From assembly GCA_023407175.1 (NCBI GenBank), contig JAEYMU010000026.1, positions 54,317 to 118,316 of the forward strand: DNA of 64,000 bases, read 5' to 3'. This document shows, piece by piece, positions 19,536 through 27,495 of this stretch. The stretch comes from Bacillota bacterium. Lineage in GTDB: Bacteria > Bacillota_A > Clostridia > Lachnospirales > Lachnospiraceae. How positions within the stretch are numbered: position 1 is the first letter of the stretch; each line of letters begins with the position of its first letter. Below the pieces are notes generated by a model, which was not told the origin of the DNA, made no database searches, and worked only from the letters and a program-made list of their open reading frames with translations. The position numbers and the translations under genes are program-made.

Positions 19536-19578
19536 AAGGTATCTGAATGGCTGGAAGGCTGTTACAGATACCTTTTTT
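19536..19578 (+). terminator. Rho-independent terminator of the ABC operon
   Basis: AAGGTATCTG (19536-19545) pairs with CAGATACCTT (19565-19574) and runs into TTTTTT. Confidence 0.9.
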
Positions 19579-19618
19579 AGTAGGACAAACGCATGTCCTG
19601 CTTTTTAGGGGAAAAGAT

Positions 19619-19646
19619 TTGATTTTTAAATGAGTTATGATATAAT
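19619..19646 (+). promoter_or_regulatory. gltX promoter
   Basis: TTGATT (19619-19624), a 16-base spacer and TATAAT (19641-19646) with TG one base upstream (extended -10). Transcription would start inside or just after the first copy of the 37-bp repeat, giving a leader of roughly 180 bases. Confidence 0.7.
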
Positions 19647-19681
19647 GTACAGGAAAAGCAGATTAGTCCATAGAATTCAGG
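19645..19681 (+). repeat. 37-bp direct repeat, copy 1 (upstream arm of gltX leader)
   Basis: Copy 1 (19645-19681) and copy 2 (19790-19826) are identical at 36 of 37 positions; the single difference is A at 19672 against G at 19817. Copy 1 supplies the 5' strands of helices P1 and P2 in the leader fold. Confidence 0.9.
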
Positions 19682-19773
19682 GCATTTGTCAAGCTTGCTT
19701 GAATAAATGTCATGAGTTCCATGGATAAGTGCAACGTGAACGAAAGGACGCAGTCCTTGAGTTCCTAATCTGC
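19658..19773 (+). ncRNA. Structured gltX leader RNA, three-way junction
   Basis: Closing helix P1: GCAGATTAG (19658-19666) with CTAATCTGC (19765-19773). P2 begins at the next base: TCCATAGAATTC (19667-19678) with GAGTTCCATGGA (19714-19725), one mismatch and one G-U, capped by an inner hairpin around CATTTGTCAAG. P3: GAAC-N2-AAGGAC with GTCCTT-N2-GTTC (19738-19764), ending exactly where P1 resumes. Helices abut without gaps except a 12-base joint (19726-19737). No T-box sequence is seen. It matches no RNA family I can name and is a candidate cis-regulator. Confidence 0.6.
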
Positions 19774-19789
19774 GTAAATATATGATGCC

Positions 19790-19826
19790 ATGTACAGGAA
19801 AAGCAGATTAGTCCATGGAATTCAGG
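19790..19826 (+). repeat. 37-bp direct repeat, copy 2 (next to gltX Shine-Dalgarno)
   Basis: The second copy ends directly at the gltX ribosome binding site (AGGAGG overlaps its last bases). It can pair with the same 3' strands as copy 1: GCAGATTAG with CTAATCTGC, and TCCATGGAATTC with GAGTTCCATGGA, the latter without a mismatch. The two copies therefore compete for one partner. Confidence 0.85.
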
Positions 19827-19836
19827 AGGTATAATA

Positions 19837-21333
19837 ATGAGCACTGACATTCAGAAGTCAGAGGTAAGAACCAGATTTGCACCAAGTCCGACAGGAAGAA
19901 TGCATGTCGGCAATTTAAGAACAGCCCTTTATGAATATTTAATAGCAAAGCATGAAGGCGGGGCCTTCATCCTTAGAATAGAAGATACCGATCAGGAACG
20001 TCTCGTGGAGGGTGCTGTAGATATCATATACCGCACGATGGAGGGGACTGGATTAATTCATGATGAGGGGCCGGATAAGGACGGCGGTTATGGACCCTAT
20101 GTCCAAAGTGAGCGCCAGTCAAGCGGTATTTATCTGGAATATGCAAAGCAGCTGGTGGAGAAGGGAGCGGCTTACTACTGCTTCTGCACCAAGGAAAGGC
20201 TGGCATCCTTAAAAACCGTAGTTGGTGATTCTGCATCTGAGGAGGATGAAGAGGTTAAGGAAATTACCCGCTATGACAAGCATTGTCTTAAGCTGACGAA
20301 AGAGGAGATTGAAGAAAAGCTGGCAGCCGGTGTACCCTATGTTATCCGTCAGAATAATCCTATCCAGGGCTCGACTACCTTCCATGATACAATTTTCGGA
20401 GATATTACAGTGGATAATGAAGAGCTGGATGATATGGTATTAATGAAATCCGATGGATATCCCACGTATAATTTTGCGAATGTAGTTGATGATCACCTTA
20501 TGAAAATATCTCATGTTATAAGGGGAAATGAATATCTTTCCTCAACTCCGAAATATACGAGGCTATATCAGGATTTTGGCTGGAAGGAGCCGATCTATGT
20601 ACATCTTCCCCTGATTACCAATGAGGAGCATAAGAAGCTGAGCAAGCGCAGCGGCCATTCTTCCTATGAGGATTTATTGGAGCAGGGCTTTGTGTCTGAG
20701 GCCATTGTTAATTTTGTGGCTCTGCTGGGATGGAGTCCGTTAAATAATAATGAGATTATGAGTATGGAGGAGCTGGTTCGTGATTTCGATTATACCCATA
20801 TCAATAAGGCTCCCGCCGTATTCGATATGGTCAAGCTTCGCTGGATGAACGGAGAATACCTTAAGAACATGGAGTTTGAGAAGTTCTATCAGCTGGCCCT
20901 TCCTTATATAAAGGAAGTAATCACGAAGGAGCTGGATTTCAGGAAGATAGCGGCATTGATAAAAACAAGAGTAGAGACCCTTGTTGATATTAAGGAGATC
21001 ATTGATTTCTTCGAGAAGCTTCCGGATTACGATGTGGCTATGTATACTCATAAGAAGATGAAGACAGATTCAGAGAGCTCACTGACGGTTCTGAAGGAGC
21101 TGCTGCCCGGATTTGAAGAGCTTGAGGATTATTCTGAGGCAGGTGTCGAAACGGTAATAATGTCTTATATCACAGAAAAGGGTATTAAAAATGGTCAGGG
21201 CCTCTGGCCGGTCAGAACGGCAGTATCCGGCAAGCAGTCAACTCCGGGCGGTGCATATGAGATCATGAATATCCTTGGTAAGGATGAAAGCTTAAGAAGA
21301 ATAAAGGCAGCAATTGAGAAATTAAGCTTCTAA
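19837..21333 (+). CDS. gltX: Glutamyl-tRNA synthetase
   Basis: A 498-residue class I synthetase that charges tRNA-Glu with glutamate (and, in organisms without GlnRS, often tRNA-Gln as well). The HIGH-type motif is [11 protein letters not shown] (residues 16-26), with RIEDTDQ downstream; the KMSKS-type motif is KLSKRSG near residue 268. The C-terminal anticodon-binding region ends with the typical [16 protein letters not shown] segment. The ATG at 19837 follows AGGAGG by about nine bases. It is monocistronic, with a promoter and structured leader of its own. Confidence 0.97.
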   Translation: MSTDIQKSEVRTRFAPSPTGRMHVGNLRTALYEYLIAKHEGGAFILRIEDTDQERLVEGAVDIIYRTMEGTGLIHDEGPDKDGGYGPYVQSERQSSGIYLEYAKQLVEKGAAYYCFCTKERLASLKTVVGDSASEEDEEVKEITRYDKHCLKLTKEEIEEKLAAGVPYVIRQNNPIQGSTTFHDTIFGDITVDNEELDDMVLMKSDGYPTYNFANVVDDHLMKISHVIRGNEYLSSTPKYTRLYQDFGWKEPIYVHLPLITNEEHKKLSKRSGHSSYEDLLEQGFVSEAIVNFVALLGWSPLNNNEIMSMEELVRDFDYTHINKAPAVFDMVKLRWMNGEYLKNMEFEKFYQLALPYIKEVITKELDFRKIAALIKTRVETLVDIKEIIDFFEKLPDYDVAMYTHKKMKTDSESSLTVLKELLPGFEELEDYSEAGVETVIMSYITEKGIKNGQGLWPVRTAVSGKQSTPGGAYEIMNILGKDESLRRIKAAIEKLSF

Positions 21334-21380
21334 TATAACCTGTGTAATAAGGGTTGATGAATTGGCCAAATTGAAATTCA

Positions 21381-21427
21381 GGTATATTGACAATGGGAGG
21401 CGAAGGAATTTTCATTGTCAATGTACC
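21381..21427 (+). promoter_or_regulatory. 15-bp inverted repeat after gltX
   Basis: GGTATATTGACAATG (21381-21395) pairs with CATTGTCAATGTACC (21413-21427) with a single G-U, around a 17-base loop containing GGAGGCGAAGG. No T-run follows, so it is either an unusual terminator, an RNA-processing hairpin or a DNA-binding site. The remaining bases to 21614 include partial dyads (CCTGCT/AGCAGG) of unknown meaning. Confidence 0.45.
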
Positions 21428-21614
21428 ATCTATTTATCATAATTTATAATTTCTTATTAATTTCTTTATCATGTCGTATCAGGTTCCTGCTGCATATGCG
21501 GTAAATTCCTAAAAAACTATATGATCGGGACAAAAGCAGGTTCCGATAAGCAACCCTATTATATATTCATGCTCCATCATTATAATATAACAGGCAACGA
21601 AACGGAGGATTTTT

Positions 21615-23459
21615 ATGCAAATGAATGAGGCACAGCAGCAGGCTGCTCATCATGTGGATGGCCCTATGCTGGTTCTTGCAGGCCCCGGCTCCGGAAAAAC
21701 ACTGGTAATTACGGAGCGGACAAGATACTTGACGGAGGAATTGAAAATTCCGGGGGAGCAGCTTTTGGTGATTACCTTCACAAAAGCCGCTGCCAACGAA
21801 ATGAAGGAACGCTTTCTGTCAGGGAAGGGGGCCGTTCGTACCGGAGTGAATTTCGGAACCTTTCATGCCGTATTTTTCACTATATTAAAGCATGCCTACC
21901 ATTTAAATTCAAGTAATGTGGTAAAAGAGGAGATCCGGCTGCAATTCATGAAGGAGATCATCCGCCACCTGGATGTTACATATGAGGATGAAAAGGAGTT
22001 CATTACCGATATAAGCTCAGAGATCAGCCTGGTAAAAGGAAACCGCATGGATTTATCGAATTACTATTCCATTCACCTTGCAGGTGAAGTTTTTCGAACA
22101 ATCTACGCTGAGTATAACCGTAAACTGCAAAGAGCCGGCTTGATCGATTTTGATGATATGCTGCTGCTATGCCATCAGCTGCTTAAGGAGCGTAAGGATA
22201 TTCTTAAGGTATGGCAGAATAAATTCCGTTATATTCTGATTGATGAATTTCAGGATATTAATATGGTTCAGTATGAAATTGTCCGAATGCTGGCACTGCC
22301 CCATAACAACCTTTTTATCGTAGGAGATGACGACCAGTCTATTTATCGTTTTCGTGGTGCCAAGCCGGAAATCATGCTGAATTTCCCAAAGGATTATCCG
22401 GATTGCAGAAAGCTTTGCCTGACGAAAAATTACCGCTGCGGCAGCCTGATTCTTGAGGGGGCAAACCGGTTGATCAGGAATAATAAAAACCGCTATGAAA
22501 AAGATATTACGGCCGTAAAGGATAAGGGCAGTGAGATTAGGATAAGGAGCTTTGAAGCCCTGTCCCAAGAAAATCAAAATCTTTGCGAGGAAATACTTAA
22601 GCTCTTAAAGGAAGGGATCCCTGGAGCTGATATTGCGATTCTGCTTCGAACCAGCTTGGGCTCCGGTTCTCTGATTCACAAACTGATGGAGTATAATATA
22701 CCGTTTCAGATGAAGGACAGCCTGCCAAACCTGTATGAGCACTGGATAGCGACAGATATCATAGCCTATATAAAGATCGCAATGGGCAGTACGGAGAGAG
22801 GCAGATACCTGCAGATTATCAACCGGCCAAAGCGTTATATTACCAGGGACTGCTTTGACAGTCCTGAGGTGGATTTTGAGGCTGTTAAGGAATATTATCA
22901 GGATAAGAATTGGATGTTAGAGCGTTTAGAACAGTTTGAATATGATGTGGCGGTGCTTAACGGAATGAGTCCCTTTGCAGCTGTCAATTATATCCGAAGG
23001 GGTATCGGCTATGAGGAATTCCTTAAGGAATATGCCCAGCTAAGAAGGATTGACCCGGAGGAGCTGATAAACATTCTCGAGGAGCTTATGGAAAATGCCA
23101 GGGAGTTCAAATCCTATGAGGAATGGTTTGCCTACATGGAGGAATATAAGCAGGAGCTTCAAAGGCAGACTGCAGGCCGCAAGGGGCCGATGCCGGATCA
23201 TGTTATGGTGGCAACAATGCACAGCTCCAAGGGGCTGGAGTTTCATACCGTATTCATCGCAGATGCTAACGAGGGAATTATCCCCCATAAAAAAGCCGCG
23301 CTTCCGGAGGATATCGAGGAAGAACGGCGGTTATTCTATGTGGCGATGACAAGAGCCAGGGAGACCCTGTATATCTTAAGTGCCAAAGAGCGCTATAATA
23401 AGGTGGCTCAGGCTTCCAGATTCCTGGAGGAGCTTGCCGGCAGGGATTCAGCGGAGTAA
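21615..23459 (+). CDS. UvrD/PcrA-family superfamily 1 DNA helicase
   Basis: A 614-residue ATP-dependent 3'-5' helicase. Motif I is AGPGSGKT (residues ~19-26), the Q-motif is NEAQQQAA, motif II is IDEFQDIN (~211), motif III GDDDQSIYRFRGA, motif V TMHSSKGLEF and motif VI YVAMTRARETLY. It is shorter than typical PcrA (about 720-740 residues) and lacks the long C-terminal extension, like many accessory UvrD-like helicases of Clostridia. The start at 21615 has GGAGG seven bases upstream. It stands alone; the next gene is convergent. Confidence 0.92.
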   Translation: MQMNEAQQQAAHHVDGPMLVLAGPGSGKTLVITERTRYLTEELKIPGEQLLVITFTKAAANEMKERFLSGKGAVRTGVNFGTFHAVFFTILKHAYHLNSSNVVKEEIRLQFMKEIIRHLDVTYEDEKEFITDISSEISLVKGNRMDLSNYYSIHLAGEVFRTIYAEYNRKLQRAGLIDFDDMLLLCHQLLKERKDILKVWQNKFRYILIDEFQDINMVQYEIVRMLALPHNNLFIVGDDDQSIYRFRGAKPEIMLNFPKDYPDCRKLCLTKNYRCGSLILEGANRLIRNNKNRYEKDITAVKDKGSEIRIRSFEALSQENQNLCEEILKLLKEGIPGADIAILLRTSLGSGSLIHKLMEYNIPFQMKDSLPNLYEHWIATDIIAYIKIAMGSTERGRYLQIINRPKRYITRDCFDSPEVDFEAVKEYYQDKNWMLERLEQFEYDVAVLNGMSPFAAVNYIRRGIGYEEFLKEYAQLRRIDPEELINILEELMENAREFKSYEEWFAYMEEYKQELQRQTAGRKGPMPDHVMVATMHSSKGLEFHTVFIADANEGIIPHKKAALPEDIEEERRLFYVAMTRARETLYILSAKERYNKVAQASRFLEELAGRDSAE

Positions 23460-23550
23460 AAGCTTAAGCCTGCTTTTATCCCTGTGCCAGTGCATCCTCC
23501 TGCAAATAACCAGATCAGGCAACGGGTCTAGCTAATTTGAGAATGATGCA

Positions 23551-24537
23551 CTAGTTCAGGCTGTCATAGACAAACAGAGCATCCTCGATATTATATTGCT
23601 CAGTATCATGATTTCCCCGTGCTCCGGCGGTAACCAGGATATATTCCACACCGTTCTTGCTGGCCAGGCTGGCAAGGCATAGGCCGGCTGCGCTGGTGTA
23701 GCCTGTTTTCCCGCCCAGTATGGAGCCGCCGTCAATATCGGGGGAGTCCAGGTTTTTAAACATGGTACTGTAGAAGGTGATACCGTCGGGATGGAGGGAG
23801 GTTGGAGCAGTAGAATATGCGGAGGTAGTGAAGATATCCCGGAAGGTATCATTCTGCAGCGCATATTCCGTAAGTGTGGCTAAATCACATACTGTGGTAT
23901 AATGATTCTCATCATTGAGCCCTGTGGTATTGGCAAAATGGGTGTTTTGCATCCCCAGCTCTTCAGCTTTTTTGTTCATCAGGTCAGTAAAGGCATCCTC
24001 GGAACCGGCAATGTACTCGGACAGACCGACACAGCACTCGGCGCCGGAGGGAAGAAGGACCCCATACAGAAGGTCAAGGGCAGGGACTGTCTCCCCGGGA
24101 AGAAAGCCTGCCATGGAGGCATCCTCATCATAAAGTCTTTGGAACATATCAGAGGACAGCGTAACCCGCAAAGCCAGGTCAGGCAGGTTTTCAATTGCAA
24201 CAATGGCGGTCATAATTTTGGTCAGCGAGGCCGGATAGACCTTGTTTGTACTGTTCTTTTCGTATAGGATTTTATGGTCGGTGAGTCGGACTAATATGGC
24301 ATTGCTGCTATATAATTGGTCATTATCAAGTGTAATCGGGGAAGTTTCATCCCCGGTCCCCGTATTTGCTTCAAGGGAAGGCGTGGTCGGGGCGGCAAAA
24401 CGACCCTGAGATTCCTTTTCGGTAAAAAACGTATCATATAGGCCTTTTACGCCTGCAATAAGAAGTAATAGCAGGAACAGCCGCAGCAGGACTGCCCTGA
24501 CCAGCCCTGAAACTGATTTTTTTCTATGTCTTTTCAT
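23551..24537 (-). CDS. D-alanyl-D-alanine carboxypeptidase, peptidase family S11
   Basis: A 328-residue penicillin-binding protein of the DacA type that trims the terminal D-Ala from peptidoglycan stem peptides. An N-terminal membrane helix or uncleaved signal lies at residues ~12-32. Active-site motifs are SLTK (104-107), SGA (164-166, in place of the usual SGN) and KTG (277-279). It lacks the C-terminal PBP5-type membrane-anchoring domain. It lies directly downstream of a VanR/VanS-like pair on the same strand, with operator-like repeats in its promoter, so it is probably a target of that system. Confidence 0.9.
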   Translation of the reverse strand: MKRHRKKSVSGLVRAVLLRLFLLLLLIAGVKGLYDTFFTEKESQGRFAAPTTPSLEANTGTGDETSPITLDNDQLYSSNAILVRLTDHKILYEKNSTNKVYPASLTKIMTAIVAIENLPDLALRVTLSSDMFQRLYDEDASMAGFLPGETVPALDLLYGVLLPSGAECCVGLSEYIAGSEDAFTDLMNKKAEELGMQNTHFANTTGLNDENHYTTVCDLATLTEYALQNDTFRDIFTTSAYSTAPTSLHPDGITFYSTMFKNLDSPDIDGGSILGGKTGYTSAAGLCLASLASKNGVEYILVTAGARGNHDTEQYNIEDALFVYDSLN

Positions 24538-24604
24538 AAAAACTCCTTTCCTATGTATTAAACCATCTGGAAAGGAATTATGTTTTAATTGTGTATTATG
24601 ACTG

Positions 24605-24626
24605 TCTTAAGAATTTCTTAGGAAGC
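24605..24626. promoter_or_regulatory. VanR-like direct-repeat operator upstream of the carboxypeptidase gene
   Basis: TCTTAAGAATT (24605-24615) is followed without gap by TCTTAGGAAGC (24616-24626): two 11-bp half-sites with the pattern TCTTARGAA. The same pattern occurs at 26550-26571. OmpR/PhoB-family regulators such as VanR bind direct repeats of this spacing. Confidence 0.5.
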
Positions 24627-24635
24627 ACGAAACCT

Positions 24636-25826
24636 TCAATCAATTGCCGGACCGGCAAGCGGTAAGGTGACGGTAAAGGTAGTACGGCCATTCTCGCTTT
24701 GTGCCCGGATGCTTCCGCCGTGGGCCTTTGCAATGCTCTTTGCGATTGCAAGTCCAAGTCCGGACCCTCCGGTGCCGGTGGACCTTGCATCATCCAGACG
24801 GAAAAACTTATCAAATATGGTCTCCAGCTTGTGTGCCGGAATGGTGTTTCCCTGATTGGTAAAGGTGATCAATACGTTATTATTATGGCGTGCTGCATTG
24901 ATTTCTATTACAGTATTTTGATAACTGTAGGCGATGGCATTTTTCATGATATTATTAAAAACGCGTGCGAGCTTATCCGGGTCACCGTAAAGCATCAGGT
25001 TTTCATCACTATGAACCGCTGCCGCCTTATCCAGGCTGCTTAGCTGGGGGTAGAATTCATCTGCCAGCTGCAGCAGCATATAGGAAAGATCAATCTCCTG
25101 TTTATCCAATAAGATGGACTGAAGATTATACCGTGTGATTTCGAAAAATTCATTGATAAGCTGCTCCAGGCGGAAAGCCTTCTCCAAGGTGATTTTCACA
25201 TATTTGGCCTTTTGCTCCAGTGGCATATCCGGCGCTTCCTCAAGAAGACTTAGATATCCTATGACGGAGGTAAGTGGCGTCTTGATATCATGTGCCAGAT
25301 AGACAACCAGGTCGTTCTTGCGCTGTTCGGCATTCTGGGCATCCTGCTCGCGCTTTTTCAATGTGGATTTGATGCGGTTTAATTTCTTTTCCAGGGTTTC
25401 AATGGCGGGCGAAAGAGAGATTTCCTCATCTGTTTCGGAAAGAAGAAAATCCAGCCCATTGTTTACCTCGTTAAAATACCGGATCAGCCGTGAAAGCGCG
25501 CGGTAAAGCAGAAGAAGCATAATAACCGTATATCCGAGAATAACCCACAGTCCCTTATTATAGGTAAAAATAGAATGATAAAGGGAAATAGGATCATTGA
25601 TCCCAAGAACTCTCTGGGAGAAGCGGATAAAAGCATCGGCAAAGGGAGCCTGAAGGATTCCATCAACAAAAAGCACCAATACGATCCATCCGATGAAAAG
25701 TGAGAGGATCGGAATAATCAATACCTGTAAAAGAATATTAAGCTGTAATTTTTTAAAATTATTTTTCGATTTTATATCCGACACCCCAGACTGTTTTAAT
25801 ATATTTTGGATTTTCCGCATTATCAT
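24636..25826 (-). CDS. Sensor histidine kinase, VanS-like
   Basis: A 396-residue membrane kinase with two helices (residues ~28-55 and 93-110) flanking a ~37-residue outside loop, a HAMP-like segment, the HisKA phospho-acceptor LAHDIKTPLT (His179) and a HATPase domain (N box NNIMKNAIAYS, G boxes GTGGSGLGLAIA). The short outside loop suggests sensing within or near the membrane. The long form overlaps the regulator gene by 68 bases and has no good ribosome binding site. GTG at 25784 is an alternative start that would shorten the overlap. It pairs with the regulator just upstream. Confidence 0.9.
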   Translation of the reverse strand: MIMRKIQNILKQSGVSDIKSKNNFKKLQLNILLQVLIIPILSLFIGWIVLVLFVDGILQAPFADAFIRFSQRVLGINDPISLYHSIFTYNKGLWVILGYTVIMLLLLYRALSRLIRYFNEVNNGLDFLLSETDEEISLSPAIETLEKKLNRIKSTLKKREQDAQNAEQRKNDLVVYLAHDIKTPLTSVIGYLSLLEEAPDMPLEQKAKYVKITLEKAFRLEQLINEFFEITRYNLQSILLDKQEIDLSYMLLQLADEFYPQLSSLDKAAAVHSDENLMLYGDPDKLARVFNNIMKNAIAYSYQNTVIEINAARHNNNVLITFTNQGNTIPAHKLETIFDKFFRLDDARSTGTGGSGLGLAIAKSIAKAHGGSIRAQSENGRTTFTVTLPLAGPAID

Positions 25827-26454
25827 TCATTTTTTCCCGAAGATGCCTGATGTGCACCATGACCGTGTTGTTATTGGTGTAATATTTTTCACCCCATACC
25901 TGATAGAACAGCTCATCGGACCGGATAACGCGGCCTCTGTTCTTGCACAGGTACCAAAGCAGGGAAAACTCGATGGGAGTCAGGGAAAGGGGTTTTTCAT
26001 TCAAAAGGCAGATATGGTTGTCCATATCCATAACAATACCGGAAAATGTGATAGTATTGCCCTCCTGCTCCGGTTCCTTATAGTTATAGCGAGTGTAGCG
26101 GCGCAGCTGTGCCTTCACCCGTGCCACCAGTTCTAAGGGCAAGAACGGTTTGGTTACATAATCGTCCGCACCCAGGGTAAGTCCTGATATTTTATCAATT
26201 TCCTGATTTTTGGCTGTCAGCATAATGATTGGGAAATTATGTTTTTCCCGGATTTTACGACAGATCGTGAGGCCATCAGTGTCTGGAAGCATGATATCCA
26301 GAATTGCCAGATCAAGAGCTTCTTCCTCGATGCATTTCAAGGCTTCCTGGGCGGTATAAAACTTATAGACCCGAAAGCCTTCATTTTGCAGGTAAAGTTC
26401 TACCAGATCCGCTATTTCCTGTTCATCATCTACAATCAAAATATTTGCATCCAT
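25759..26454 (-). CDS. OmpR-family response regulator, VanR-like
   Basis: A 231-residue two-domain regulator. The receiver has acidic residues D9 and D10, the phospho-acceptor D53 (LAILDIMLP) and the TKPF lysine near 103. The winged-helix domain ends VKTVWGVGYKIE-like (here IKTVWGVGYKIEK). Sequence style and the VanS-like partner place it in the VanR branch. No vanH, ligase or vanX gene is nearby, so it is more likely a cell-wall stress regulator than a glycopeptide-resistance switch. GGAG precedes the ATG by seven bases. Confidence 0.92.
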   Translation of the reverse strand: MDANILIVDDEQEIADLVELYLQNEGFRVYKFYTAQEALKCIEEEALDLAILDIMLPDTDGLTICRKIREKHNFPIIMLTAKNQEIDKISGLTLGADDYVTKPFLPLELVARVKAQLRRYTRYNYKEPEQEGNTITFSGIVMDMDNHICLLNEKPLSLTPIEFSLLWYLCKNRGRVIRSDELFYQVWGEKYYTNNNTVMVHIRHLREKMNDNAENPKYIKTVWGVGYKIEK

Positions 26455-26549
26455 TATTATTCTCCAGATCCCTGTATTTATTATTGAGCTTGTATTAACT
26501 AAATTATAACAGAAAAACCAAAGAAATTAAAAATGGTTCATTAAAATAT

Positions 26550-26571
26550 TCTTAAGAATATCTTAATTAAG
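26550..26571. promoter_or_regulatory. VanR-like direct-repeat operator upstream of the regulator gene
   Basis: TCTTAAGAATA (26550-26560) followed by TCTTAATTAAG (26561-26571) lies upstream of the response-regulator gene, about 95 bases before its start. It shares TCTTAAGAAT with the carboxypeptidase promoter, which suggests autoregulation. An extended -10 box (TGTTATAAT on the minus strand) sits between the operator and the gene. Confidence 0.45.
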
Positions 26572-26593
26572 TTACAATTCAGCCTTGCAGGGA
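26571..26593 (+). repeat. Half copy of the palindromic repeat found at 27236-27302
   Basis: GTTACAATTCAGCCTTGCAGGGA matches 22 of 23 bases of the left arm of the large palindrome at 27241-27263, in the same orientation. The two copies flank the DUF1292 gene. Confidence 0.8.
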
Positions 26594-26596
26594 TAA

Positions 26597-26631
26597 AAAA
26601 ATAGAGAGCAGTTAACCCGTTCTCTATTTTT
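26597..26631 (-). terminator. Terminator of the DUF1292 gene
   Basis: AAAAATAGAGA (26597-26607) pairs with TCTCTATTTTT (26621-26631). On the minus strand the stem is followed by a T-run, and on the plus strand by TTTTTG, so it may work in both directions. Confidence 0.85.
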
Positions 26632-26691
26632 GTACCGGACACGGCCTGATAAATCAGGCTGCCGTATTTGCTTTAATTGATCTTCCTTGGC

Positions 26692-27045
26692 TTACTCTTC
26701 TTCCTCTTCCTCCAATTCTTCATCAAACATATCATCATATTCCTGTGAATCTAAAAGCTCTTCAAAGGCATCTGCAACAGCTTCAAATTCATCGTCATCA
26801 TCAATATTAAGGAGCTGGGGCTCACCATCCTCCTCCTGGATGTAGCGATATAAAAATACGTTATCGTCCTCTTCCTCACTTTCCTCAGGAGAAAGAGCAA
26901 TGTATTCCTTGTCGTCTACGGTAAAAATCTCTAAAACGATGCAGTTAAGCTCGGTTCCGTCGTCTAATGATAATGTAATTGAATCATGTTCAAACTCATG
27001 ATCATGTCCGCAGCCGCAGCCGGAATCGTGGTTGTGTTCGCTCAT
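26692..27045 (-). CDS. DUF1292 domain protein
   Basis: A 117-residue very acidic protein. The N-terminus is His/Cys/Asp-rich (HDSGCGCGHDHEFEHD), which could bind a metal. The body is the DUF1292 (YrzB-like) domain (SITLSLDDGTELNC, EYIALSPEE), and the C-terminus is nearly all Asp and Glu. DUF1292 proteins are common in Firmicutes and usually sit near the yrrL-yrrK cluster; that context is absent here. The His/Cys head is the notable addition. GAGGTAG precedes the ATG. Function unknown. Confidence 0.85.
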   Translation of the reverse strand: MSEHNHDSGCGCGHDHEFEHDSITLSLDDGTELNCIVLEIFTVDDKEYIALSPEESEEEDDNVFLYRYIQEEDGEPQLLNIDDDDEFEAVADAFEELLDSQEYDDMFDEELEEEEEE

Positions 27046-27235
27046 AATACTACCTCACTTTTCAAATTAATGACAAGTGAATTAAAAACAAGTGAATTGA
27101 AAATTAACTGCCCACCTGTATGAAAATTCAGCTTGTTTATCTTCCCAAATGATGTATGGGGAATATAAGTAGAATGTACCAGATTGAGGTAAAAAATGCA
27201 ATATGATTTGATAATAATTTATAAAAAATAGGATG

Positions 27236-27302
27236 CGCATGTTACAGTTCAGCCTTGCAGGGAAGGTGACAGGTTCCCTGCAAGGCTGAACTGTAACATG
27301 CG
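27236..27302. repeat. 29-bp perfect palindromic repeat
   Basis: An almost uninterrupted inverted repeat: arms 27236-27264 and 27274-27302 (29 bp, no mismatch) around the loop GGTGACAGG. One arm recurs at 26571-26593. It has no T-run and no coding capacity, so it looks like a REP- or MITE-like element rather than a terminator. The surrounding gap (27046-27235) is AT-rich and shows nothing else clear. Confidence 0.85.
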
Positions 27303-27367
27303 GATTATTATAGGAAGCCTCTGCGGTATTACTTGGCAGTACCAAACATATGTGCTATAATAAGAAA

Positions 27368-27453
27368 GCATCCAGATGGAACCAGGATGCCTTTTATCAG
27401 TGTGCCTGGAAGGCACACTATGCCCAATGAACGCACTGTGCCAGGTGGGCACA
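27368..27453 (+). repeat. Three tandem hairpins upstream of the nuclease-helicase gene
   Basis: GCATCC/GGATGC (27368-27390, followed by CTTTT); AGTGTGCCT/AGGCACACT around GGA (27399-27419); TGTGCC/GGCACA (27437-27453). The second and third share the core GTGCC. They lie within 45-130 bases of the helicase start and could form an attenuator-like or repeat-derived leader. Confidence 0.6.
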
Positions 27454-27495
27454 CGTTTATGCAAAGTACAGGTAATAGAACAGGGAGCAGATCAT

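Noticed and set aside
19645..19836. T-box riboswitch in front of gltX
   Set aside because: No AGGGTGGNACCGCG T-box sequence, specifier loop or terminator/antiterminator pair could be found.
23551..26454. Vancomycin resistance operon
   Set aside because: Only regulator, kinase and a generic S11 carboxypeptidase are present; the essential vanH/ligase/vanX or vanT genes are missing.
27376..27495. N-terminal extension of the nuclease-helicase
   Set aside because: The extension translates three hairpin repeats and lacks a ribosome binding site, whereas the ATG at 27496 has one.
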